From: Pomphorhynchus laevis
Taxonomy: Eukaryota > Acanthocephala > Palaeacanthocephala > Echinorhynchida > Pomphorhynchidae
DNA length: 64,000 nucleotides
NCBI GenBank assembly: GCA_012934845.2
Contig: WNNJ02003697.1
Span: 1 to 64,000, forward strand
Direction of reading: 5' to 3'
The position numbers and the translations under genes were made by a program. Shown here piece by piece: positions 1-10,200 of this stretch; position 1 is the first letter of the stretch, and each line of letters opens with the position of its first letter. The notes under the pieces are model-generated. The model was not told the DNA's origin and did no database searches. It was given only the letters and a program-made list of their open reading frames with translations.

Positions 1-121
1 TCTGCTGAAATTTTCCTCTCCTGCCCTGAAAGGCAGCAGAGGAAAATTTCAGCAGATCATTAAAGGACCGAAACACGAAAGGTTGAAAGGCAGCAGAGGA
101 AAATTTCAGCAGATCATTAAA

Positions 122-194
122 AGACCGAAACACGAAATGTAGGCGTAGGCTCACTGCTGATGAGGTCCACCTACGCTGATTGTAGTGTACAGTG
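122..194 (+). ncRNA. Hammerhead-like ribozyme core, permuted strand order (family A, unit 1)
   Basis: Core pieces: GAAA 127-130, CTGATGA 157-163, GUA at 187-189 with predicted cleavage after 189. Stem II: 164-167 with 123-126. Stem III: ACAC 130-133 with GTGT 185-188. Stem I: CACTG 152-156 with CAGTG 190-194. A fourth helix, GCGTAGG 143-149 with CCTACGC 170-176, extends stem III and encloses the CTGATGA strand. All invariant core bases are present. The linear order (GAAA strand, CTGATGA strand, cleavage strand) is not a circular permutation of the classical order. Confidence 0.6.
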
Positions 195-338
195 CTGCAT
201 CTAGGATTAAAGAATTCACACGAGGATAATTTATAAAGCCGACCAAATGATGATACTCGCTCGTGTATGCAATTACTCGCTCGTGTATGCAATTTAATAC
301 CATAAGGCAGCAGAGGAAAATTTCAGCAGATCATTAAA

Positions 339-411
339 GAACCGAAACACGAAAGGTAGGCGTAGGCTCACTGCTGATGAGGTCCACCTACGCTGATTGT
401 AGTGTACAGTG
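339..411 (+). ncRNA. Hammerhead-like ribozyme core, permuted strand order (family A, unit 2)
   Basis: Same layout as the core at 122-194: GAAA 344-347, CTGATGA 374-380, GUA 404-406. Stem I CACTG 369-373 with CAGTG 407-411, stem III 347-350 with 402-405, extra helix 360-366 with 387-393. Stem II (381-385 with 339-343) has one mismatch. In a two-unit transcript the CTGATGA strand of unit 1 could pair with the other two strands of unit 2 in the classical order. Confidence 0.57.
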
Positions 412-769
412 CTGCATCTAGGATTAAAGAATTCACACGAGGATAATTTATGAAGCCGACCAAATGATGATACTCGCTCGTGTATGCAATTACTCGCTCG
501 TGTATGCAATTTAATACCATAATCGTACAATAAATGTAAATAATAACAATAGAAAATATACATTAACCATAAACTTCATTAATAAATGTATAGATAACAT
601 AAATATAGCCGGACTTTTAAATAATTCTAAAAGTAAAGAAATAATAGGGTCAGATTTAAGTAAATATATTCCTAAAATAAGGTATAAACTCCTACCACCA
701 TTAGGACGAAAAATTTGTAATTATAATAAAGAATTAAAATCAATATGTAACGATAATATTAGAAACATA

Positions 770-2446
770 ATGGAAACAGAATGCAATTGTAAAAGTCTTA
801 GTTTTGATAAAATAAATGAACATATATGTACCCATAATCTAGAATTAATTGAAAATTGTGAATTAAGAAAGCTGCTATCGAAAGGGTATAAATATAGATT
901 AAATAACAACAACGACAAAAATAAAATTTACAGTTCGTTATATAATAACTTAAATGATTACTTTAGTAAGCTGATTAATAGTGAAAGCTCGAATATATCT
1001 AAGATAAAAATTTGGAAAGATTATATATTTGATAAAATTAAAAATAAAATGAAAATAACAAACAATTATAAAAGGAAAGATAAAATTAATAAAGATATGT
1101 ATAAAGAACTTACTAAATTAAAGGATAACTATATAATAACAACTATTGATAAAGCTAGTAATAACTTTGTCTTCATATGCAAAAAGCTTTATTATGATAT
1201 ACTAATGAAAGAGGTTAATTCTAATGATTTAAATGTAAATCCAACATATGAACGTAGTGAGTTGAGTTTAGAAACAATTATTACAAGTCACTGTTCTATA
1301 ATGGATAAAAAGGGTATAAAGGTTGAATTAGATAATAAAACTATACCTATATTATATTGGAATCCAAAATTACATAAAAATCCAATAAAACCTAGGTTCA
1401 TATGTAGTGCGTTTAAATGTACATTAAAACCACTTTCTGTCTATATGAATAAAATACTTAAAGTAATTAAAGCACATTTTAAAAAATATTGCAAGGTAAT
1501 CGAAATTAATACTGGTATAAAACACTATTTCAGTATTAATTCTACAAAAGAATTTTTAGAACAGACAAAAGGAATAAATTTTCAAAATATAAATACATAC
1601 GATTTTAGTACGCTTTATACAAATCTAGATTTAGTAGATATTAAAGAAGCGTTAGTAAAATTAATTAATCTTATATTCGGAAAAAGATATACATATATAT
1701 GTTATAATAATTATAACGCCTATCTAACAAAAATTAAACCATCAAATAAATATAAATATATGGATAAAATTGAATTAATAGAATCCTTAAATATTTTGAT
1801 AAATCAAAATTATTTAAAAGTAGGGACATCTATATTTAGACAAGTAAAAGGTGTTCCAATGGGTGGTAATAGTAGCCCAATTATAGCTGACTTGTTTTTA
1901 AGCTTTATAGAATATGAATTTGTTCATAACTGTGTAAAAACTAAATCTAAACAATATAAATATATGAAATATATGTTTCGATACATTGATGATATATGTG
2001 TATTTAATTCTAATAATTTTTATTCAATTAGTGAGCAAATTTATCCAGAAAGCCTTATTCTTAACAAAACCAATATTAATGATAAAGAAGGTGTATATCT
2101 AGATATGAACATTAAATTAACATTAACTAAAACTACTATTAATTTATATCGTAAAGATGACATATTTAAATTTACAAGAAACATATTTTTGCATGAGCAT
2201 TCATGCATACCATATAATATAAAATATAATACATTAAATAATGAAATTTTAAGAATTGCAACAATATGTAATGATATTGGCTTTCTTCAAAATCATTTAA
2301 ATAATTTAATAGATGCATATTTTAAACTAGGTTACTATAAAAATAACATCAAGCAGAAAATAGTAAAATATATAAATCAACACAATAATATAAAGAATAA
2401 ATTTAAACTCTTAAGTGGCAAATTTTTATGGATGGATAATAAATAA
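770..2446 (+). CDS. Reverse transcriptase of Naiad-type element (N-terminally truncated)
   Basis: The open frame continues upstream to 521 without a stop, so the Met at 770 is internal. Visible in order: [14 protein letters not shown] (the K-hH motif typical of Penelope-like RTs), [12 protein letters not shown] (motif A), VKGVPMGGNSSPII (motif B), FRYIDDI (motif C; catalytic Asp near residues 407-408 counted from 770) and YLDMNIKL. No nuclease domain is in this copy, because the GIY-YIG lies upstream in this family. The RT itself looks whole. It would act in target-primed reverse transcription. Confidence 0.85.
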   Translation: METECNCKSLSFDKINEHICTHNLELIENCELRKLLSKGYKYRLNNNNDKNKIYSSLYNNLNDYFSKLINSESSNISKIKIWKDYIFDKIKNKMKITNNYKRKDKINKDMYKELTKLKDNYIITTIDKASNNFVFICKKLYYDILMKEVNSNDLNVNPTYERSELSLETIITSHCSIMDKKGIKVELDNKTIPILYWNPKLHKNPIKPRFICSAFKCTLKPLSVYMNKILKVIKAHFKKYCKVIEINTGIKHYFSINSTKEFLEQTKGINFQNINTYDFSTLYTNLDLVDIKEALVKLINLIFGKRYTYICYNNYNAYLTKIKPSNKYKYMDKIELIESLNILINQNYLKVGTSIFRQVKGVPMGGNSSPIIADLFLSFIEYEFVHNCVKTKSKQYKYMKYMFRYIDDICVFNSNNFYSISEQIYPESLILNKTNINDKEGVYLDMNIKLTLTKTTINLYRKDDIFKFTRNIFLHEHSCIPYNIKYNTLNNEILRIATICNDIGFLQNHLNNLIDAYFKLGYYKNNIKQKIVKYINQHNNIKNKFKLLSGKFLWMDNK

Positions 2447-2513
2447 TATACTTTGCATTAGAATAAGATACTAGATAGTTATTTCAGAGGAAATACATCA
2501 TTAGCATGTATTT

Positions 2514-2590
2514 GGCCCCGCTGCTATGTTGGGTAGAGGAGTTAGGGGCCGAAACCTGATAGCATAGCAGTTCCTCCTGATGACCTCTAA
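2514..2590 (+). ncRNA. Structured 3' region of Naiad element, hammerhead-like
   Basis: CTGCTATG 2521-2528 pairs with CATAGCAG 2563-2570. GAGGAG 2536-2541 pairs with TTCCTC 2571-2576, just before CTGATGA (2577-2583). GAAA is at 2551-2554 and GGU-A at 2532-2535 pairs with ACC 2554-2556. This gives stems I and III of a hammerhead in the cyclic strand order seen at 122-194. Stem II is weak here (2584-2590 with 2542-2548, two unpaired C). GGCCCC 2514-2519 can instead pair with GGGGCC 2545-2550. The copy at 59100-59190 keeps stem I with other bases. Confidence 0.45.
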
Positions 2591-2830
2591 TTCTTATTCT
2601 GATACAACGTCTGTTATTTATTAGTCAATTCATAAAAATGACGTTTATTTTAAATTTTATTTTTTTTTTTATTTTTTAACTTGATTAAAATTATAGAAAA
2701 TCTAAAAACAATTATTAATTTTATTATTTAATTATTAAATTTTGATTTAGCATTATTATGTTTTGTTTATTTTATAATTATATAACAATACGTATACTCA
2801 GTTAGCTGATTTAATTTATATACCAAATAT

Positions 2831-3838
2831 TTTACGTGTATATAATTATCTGACATTCACCGCACTTAAAAAATTTAACATTATCACACAATGAAAACAT
2901 TATGGCAACAACAGAAGATCGCTACATTGGATGATCGAAACAGAGTGATCACGGTGGAAGTGACATCGCTAAGTGGCTTACATATGGGATTCTTTTATTT
3001 TTAGTGATTTGTACATAAATCAACACAATAACAGAAAATAAAAGATGATTGCTATTATGATCAAAATGTTATCTTTGATACAGCCGGTGAAGCACTCAAA
3101 CGAATACGCATCTTGAAAGGTTTAGTATCGATTGAAAATCTGTTATAGATACTATTTGAATAAAAAATACTAGTTGGAAATATTTACAGATTGAGCTTTT
3201 AATTGACGTAATAAAGTACTTATTAAAATTAGGGTAATAACTCTAATTTGATTTAATACATGTAATATTTTGCCAATTAGAAAGATAAGGATCTATTTAC
3301 GACACTGCAGATTTATGCTACTAATTACTTTCGGTTTATAATCCATAAGCAAGATTATAATTTACATAACAATCCTTTAGATTATAATTTATTTATTTTT
3401 CTGTGAATAGTAATAACACTTGTTCATTAAAATTAAAAAAATAAAGGCAATATCTTTATATTCAAAACTTTTCCTACATATTTAAAGCACAGAATCGAAA
3501 TTACGTTTCAGAGAACATTGTGTCTTATCTCACAAAAATACATAAAAATAGGAATAATAAAAGTAATTTAATTTAAATTTAATTTTTGATTATAAATGTA
3601 AATGTTTCAAAGCCGTTTAAAATGCGATATAATATTTATAAGCAGGTAAAAATATGTTAAACAGCAATATTACCTACCGCTAATGCTACACAATAATCTT
3701 AACGAATGTAAATCACTTGCGTAAACCTGAGTGTTCTCGTTTATTTCTGCTATCAGATTACTCGATCTTTGAGCGACTCCGCTATTATCTAATAAAATTG
3801 TATATTCAATTGATGAACAATAAGACATCAACTCTTAC
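2831..3838. other. Intron sequence, nothing recognised
   Basis: AT-rich, non-repetitive sequence between the Naiad 3' end and the last ankyrin exon in the window. I looked on the minus strand for the next ankyrin exon (rest of ZU5, UPA) and saw none. Confidence 0.6.
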
Positions 3839-4285
3839 TGATATTTTGAGTGGCTAACAGAGCACCAGATGGCAGTGGAATTGTTAGAGTAATTGGTTTG
3901 TGAAATTTACGTCTCCTAGGTTCAACAGATATTATTGGGCTGAATGAGGGTACATGCGCTTTAAAGGTATTATTGTTATTAGCGGCCTGATTCAAATTAT
4001 CATTGCTGCTCCAAATATTAATTTGCCCATACTTAATTATCTGACTTATAAAATCATCACTGACAACGATAGCCTGAAGTGATATTTTTACTGGCTTCTG
4101 CAAAGCCCGTTCGGGAATGTACATTAAAGCACCTGGTACAAATGTCGAGTGAATGGTAGCTCCTCTGTGATCGACGATTGCATAGTCTTGCGCGATACGA
4201 GAACATATTGCAAAATAGCGGGGGATATCAATAGACAGTATATACGCAGTTTTGTCCTTTTCCTGTTCCAAATTGGTTATCACAT
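3839..4285 (-). CDS. Ank: Ankyrin exon: second ZU5 domain
   Basis: The 447-nt exon holds [36 protein letters not shown] and [20 protein letters not shown]. The last run is nearly invariant in ankyrins. An Asn-rich insertion (NQAANNNN) precedes it. Acceptor ATAAAG, donor GTAAGA, phase 1 at both ends. The downstream parts of the protein (rest of ZU5, UPA, death domain) were not found between 1 and 3838. Confidence 0.94.
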
Positions 4286-7200
4286 CTTTATAAAACAAAA
4301 TAAATTAAATACAAAACTCGAATTCAAACTACTTACCAATAAATTTAAAAGAATTCAATAATTTAAAATTTTAAAAATAATCTATCTTTGCTTAAAATAT
4401 TAGTCATATAGACTAAATAGATCGAAAATGACATATTTATTGAACTTTGATGGTATATATACTGAAAAGATTAAATTAAATAAAATAAATTAAATTTATT
4501 AAATTTAATTCATAAATAATTAAATTCGTTAATATACAGCTCTTTATATTTATAAAAGGCTGTAGTAAATCGAATAAAAATATTAAATATTGAGACTAGG
4601 CCAATATTATGCAATTCAAAAGATATTATTTAGTGATTTATAAAGTACTTGTTTCAAAAAAATACTAGTACTGCATTGCATTTATAAGTTATACAGAAGA
4701 TCGATGATAATGATAAAATGGATTATGAGCCAACATTATCAAATGAGTCACTAGAGGATGTAGGAAGGTAATAAAATAGTAAAGATATCAGATGTAGCAG
4801 TTGTCGAAGCAAATTAGGCGGCTTAAGATATATTTTGGTTCATGAGTTATTTCTTCGTAACGACAACAGACTTTCCCAAAAGCTTCCTTAGACAAGTGTA
4901 AGAAATACGCTAACTATAATCGATGGTTTATTTAATAACCGAAAGTAGAGTTTTAGTTGAATGCGCGATACGATTACTGCGTCTTTTATTTTATAAAAGT
5001 ACGCCAAATTTACGGAATAAAATAATAGTATACGAAATCATCACCAATACTGAATAAAACTAAGTAAGGCTCCTATCGACTGAAAAATTGTATTGAAGTC
5101 CCGTGCTGTTTATCTTAATCATGCATCATGAACTAAATTCCTTTTAATAGAAATGCTGTTTTACAGGGACAATTTCAAGTGTACAAATATATAAAATATA
5201 ATTTGTTGTTACACCTGCATTGGGACACACCGATGAAACAACGGCAGAGCGATACGCGTATACCGTTGTTGAAGTTTGTCGACACACGTAGAATGAATGG
5301 GCATACGTAGCGACTTTGAATATTGCGAGAATAATTTGGTTCTGTTTCTTGGTCTGATGAGGATATATAGAATGTTGCCTGATGTTTATGTCTCCTTGTG
5401 AGGAAAACATTGTGATTTATTTATGAGTTCACGGGTGTGTGTCTCAGGTCAAATTGTCCCAGGAGAGTTTAATAATATCAATGAAAGAAAACAAACCGAG
5501 CAATATTGGATAAGACAAGCCATGAGTGATAAAACTCAAAACAAATATCATGAATATCATGTACCATGATAATTGGGATTTGATGTGTGCTTGATATACA
5601 CTGAATTCTTTCATGTCGGAATCAGAATAAATACTGCAAAATTAGTATAATCACCTAAAGAAATTTCCAAACGTGTTGTTGCAACAAATTAAAAACTTCT
5701 GTTTCTGGATTAATTTACTGTAAATAAAACAGATTATATATAAAATTGCTGTATAATCTAAAATTGCTGTATAATCTAAAATTGCTGATTTTATATACAA
5801 TAAAGTCTAACACACAATTTGATAAAATCAAATCAAGTATATAAACTTTCAGACAAAAATATAAAACTTAAAAAATCGTTACTGGATTCAAACACAAGGA
5901 ACATACAGGGGAGCTCCTGTAGCTCCAGCATATTTGAAACTGTCCATATCAGAACTCGAAACACGCTTAATAAATCAACCGGAGAAACGTCCATGATTGA
6001 TATCAAGGTAAATAGATAATGCAATTATTCAAAATCACAGTAATAATGGTCTACTAGAATTTGTTGCATTCCTATATAACAACAGTCCACTAAAATACAC
6101 CCACTCAAAGAACATAATGATGGAGATAACAAACCTGGATACCCGTATTACTATTAAAGACGAAGCATGCCACACCAAAGTGTAAATAAAACCTGACCGC
6201 AGTTGTTTCCTATATTCACTCGCGTAGCGGTCATTGTTTGTGCTCAAGCGATAAAAAGTATGATACGAAATGAAAAAATTCGATACCTAAAAATTTTCTA
6301 TTTATTTTCGTTTCATGAAGAATAACTGATAGTAATTATGAAATGAATCAAGATCCGTTGATATATGCATGGTGGGATCGTAAGACAATTCAATCAAGCA
6401 AGACGAATAAATATGCTTGAACTATTTAATGTTAGGCCTAAAGTTAAAGAATACTGGATTTATTTTACAAGATGTTGAACATTCCGTAACGTATTGGCCA
6501 AATCAGATCTAAAAATGCCCAAATCTATTAAGTACATAGCCTTCCATGCATCCGGACCATGTTGCAATAAACTACATGTATGCTCTATGTAAAACACTAA
6601 ATATTTATCTGCATAGAGCAAATATTATAAATCATAATTTTAAATAAATACAAATTTAAAAATAAATAAAATAAATCTAGAATTTGATTAGATTAACACA
6701 ATATTAAAACTAAATTATACCGAATCAATATATAAAAGTAAATAAAGAACAATCAAAAAGAAGCTTAAACTGATGTACCAGGATCATTAAGTAAACCTGA
6801 GCTGCATGACTTCGATGAATTAATGTAATCTTAGTTTAACCCTTGGTTAGTGGTTATCTATTAAAATCGCGCTTTTGTACTTTTTAACAGCCTCCAAACA
6901 TACTGATTTTGTGTGTGTCAGTGGTTTATATAGGTTTTAGTAATGTACACAAAAAAGTATCGATTAAGGCTTTCTAAGGAATGGCATTAAATTGAAATTT
7001 AATCTTATCTAAGCATTTCAATAAGATGAAATGAAATAAGCAAACACAATCACGGTTACCTTGACTAAAGCCTACTTCATTGTATATGTCCTTTATTGCC
7101 GTCTGATACGGTTTAGGAGTATGCTCGACCCATTTTTCTCCGTTATTACTTCTGTAGACGACGATCTCACGCTCTCCGTTATGCAAGGCCGCAAAATGAG

Positions 7201-10200
7201 GTATACGAATAAGAACAGGACTAAATATTAAAAACATTCAAACAAAGCTGATTTCCAAATCCAAATAAATAATAAATCACGAATTATCAATTTCATAAAT
7301 AATTATCAAATTTTTTCCCTCTTGAGCAAAATAAATAATCGAATTGAAAAATAAATATTTTATATTTCGCTAGACATAAAAACGTTGGTTATATTTAAAC
7401 GTTGGAACAATTGTGAAGATGTCTAATGAGATATAAAATAAATGTAGCTACCGAAATATATCATATTTTTTAATTCTTAAAAAAAAACTTAAAAATAAAT
7501 TTGTATAAAATTTAAAAGTTTAAAAAATTCCTAAATTATGTTTCAAAATTGGCAGAATATTAATATACAATGTTATAAAAAATTCACAAGAGGCGAATTC
7601 CCATATAAATATAAAAGAAAAATAAATAATATCAATTAATTCATAGCGGAATTTTAATTTCAATTTAAATGATAAGCGATTATCAAATAATAATTTTAGA
7701 TAGCATGACGACAACAATACGACACATACATGTAACCTAAATTGAAAAGCCAAGCTATATAGGTAAATAATTAAAAAGGAAATTGTGAAAATTCTACTAA
7801 TACACTTACTGGGCATTATAATTATTATTTTAATCTAAACAAAGAACGTTTAAGGCTATGAATAATATAAAGGGTCATTTTAAATTTATTAGGAGATACG
7901 TCTTTAGCCGCAGATATGTCGGATTTCTTTTTATAATTATAATGAATAATTAATTTTTCTCTAGAGCATATTATATACGGTTGTAGCTAAAACATCTTAA
8001 ATAAAATAATCCCAGACTGCTACAATATCCTTTTTGCCACACAAAAAAGAATAAAGTCATTGGGAAATAAAATTCTAAAAACTGTTACCGTTAATTTTGG
8101 TTAGCAATCTCTTCGACTCATTACAAGTAGTATAAGCTAAGCATTCTAAAACCGCAAGATTAGCGGCGGTTAAAACATCACAAGCGAATTTTTCTGACGG
8201 TGCTACTGCAGCAGCAAGTAGCGATAAATAAAAATAAATTAGTATTTTATTAATTCTAATCCAAAATTCAAAATAAAAAACTATTAATAGTGAAACGGAA
8301 GGCATACATGCGGCACGTGATAATTTACAAAATGGAAAAAGATTATGGATATATAGTAAATAATACACTTTGAGATAGTAAAGATATAAATTTACATCAT
8401 ATAAATATTAATTCATTTGCCTGCTTGAATCTCGTCAAATATTTTGCATGGTCGCTGAGTTAAGTGGATGTTGAGCAAAATCCAAAATCTAGCAGCATAT
8501 CAGTTCATCAGTAAGAAGATGAACTCATATATATTTCTAATAAGACTGTATTATCAATATATTTCTGAAATATTTATAAAATCACTAGATAGCAAATAAT
8601 CTTTGTATAACAATATGCAATACATATTTTCAGTTTGTCGATTTGAGTTTTTAGATTAATGTGTTTACTCATAGAAGACATACGTGATGTGAAAAAGTAT
8701 GTAAATAGTACAAATAAATATAAAATCAAACGATACATAGCAGTAATCTAGACAACTAGGAGGTTACGTAAATGCATTGCGATTTTATCACCAATTCAAG
8801 TCATTGATAGTTTAGAAGAAACAATATTTAGAAGCTATACATTTAATGAGTGGATGCGAGAGCTATAGTGAATATTGTGCATAACATAAATAATAAGTTT
8901 AATATTTATGCCAAAATTATAACATATCAAATCAGCTAACTGAGTCTACGTATTTAATATAAATATAAAATAAACAAAACATAATAATGCTAAACCAAAA
9001 TTTAATAATTAAATAATAAAATAAATAATTGTTATATGAGATTTTTTATAATTTAAATCAAGTTTAAATAAAAAAATTGAAATGTAAAATAAACGTCATT
9101 TTTATGAATTGACTAATAAATAACAGACGTTGTATCAGAATAAGAATTAGAGGTCATCAGGAGGAACTGCTATGCTATCAGGTTTCGGCCCCTAACTCCT
9201 CTACCCAACATAGCAGCGGGGCCAAATACATGCTAATGATGTATTTCCTCTGAAATAACTATCTAGTATCTTATTCTAATACAAAGTATATTATTCAAAG
9301 TATATTATTTATTATACATACATAAACATTTTCCGCTAATAATTTTAAATTTATTCTTGATATTATTGTGTTGATTTATATATTTTACTATTTTCTGCTT
9401 GATGTTATTTTTATAGCAACCTAGTTTAAAATATGTATCTATTAAATTATTTAAATGATTTTGAAGAAAACCAATATCATTGGTTTTGTTAAGAATAAGG
9501 CTTTCTGGATAAATTTGTTCACTAATTGAATAAAAATTATTAGAATTAAATACACATATATCATCAATGTATCGAAACATATATTTCATATATTTATATT
9601 GTTTAGATTTAGTTTTTACACAGTTATGAACAAATTCATATTCTATAAAGCTTAAAAACAAGTCAGCTATAATTGGGCTACTATTACCTTCTATTGGAAC
9701 ACATTTTACTTGTCTAAATATAGATGTCCCTACTTTTGAATAATTTTGATTTATCAAAATATTTAAGGATTCTATTAATTCAATTTTATCCATATATTTA
9801 TATTTATTTGATGGTTTAATTTTTGTTAGATAGGCGTTATAATTATTATAACATATATATGTATATCTTTTTCCGAATATAAGGTTAATTAATTTTACTA
9901 ACGCTTCTTTAATATCTACTAAATCTAAATTTGTATAAAGCGTACTAAAATCGTATGTATTTATATTTTGAAAATTTATTCCTTTTGTCTGTTCTAAAAA
10001 TTCTTTTGTAGAATTAATACTGAAATAGTGTTTTATACCAGTATTAATTTCGATTACCTTGCAATATTTTTTAAAGTGTGCTTTAATTACTTTAAGTATT
10101 TTATTCATATAGACAGAAAGTGGTTTTAATGTACATTTAAACGCACTACATATGAACCTAGGTTTTATTGGATTTTTATGTAATTTTGGATTCCAATATA

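Larger units (their letters stand above)
1..520 (+). repeat. Tandem repeat family A, about 217-bp unit, hammerhead-like core
   Basis: Two nearly complete units (about 88-304 and 305-520) and a partial third share the block GGCAGCAGAGGAAAATTTCA and everything after it. The unit ends with a doubled ACTCGCTCGTGTATGCAAT. Positions 1-25 and 32-56 form a 24/25 inverted repeat. Each full unit carries a hammerhead-type core (separate entries). The array stops exactly where the truncated Naiad element begins (521). It is non-coding. Size, tandem form and ribozyme content recall retrozymes, small non-autonomous repeats known from animals and plants; that classification is inference. Confidence 0.75.
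521..2830 (+). mobile_element. Naiad-type Penelope-like element, 5'-truncated copy
   Basis: The copy starts inside the coding region, runs through the RT and a structured 3' region, and ends near the motif CTCAGTTAGCTGATTTAAT that also ends the other copies. The region between GIY-YIG and RT aligns with the N-terminal GIY-YIG copy at 58012-58900, which shows GIY-YIG placed before RT. That domain order is the mark of Naiad elements, a Penelope-like group common in invertebrates. Near identity with the copy at 8930-10318 suggests recent activity. Confidence 0.8.

Noticed and set aside
122-176. A classical type II hammerhead within GAAA...CTGATGA
   Set aside because: The 24-26 bases between GAAA and CTGATGA cannot form both stem I and stem III. 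Pairing partners for both lie downstream of CTGATGA and covary between families.
770-2446. Selenocysteine-coding Naiad
   Set aside because: Some Naiad elements are known to use UGA codons, but this RT frame is open without UGA and no SECIS was recognised.
2514-2570. HDV-like ribozyme at the Naiad 3' end
   Set aside because: The P1/P2 pseudoknot order looks similar, but there is no convincing P3 or P4 and no clear catalytic C.
8092-8210. Extra ankyrin cassette exon
   Set aside because: The flanking exons join in phase and in sequence without it, and its own phase would break the frame.
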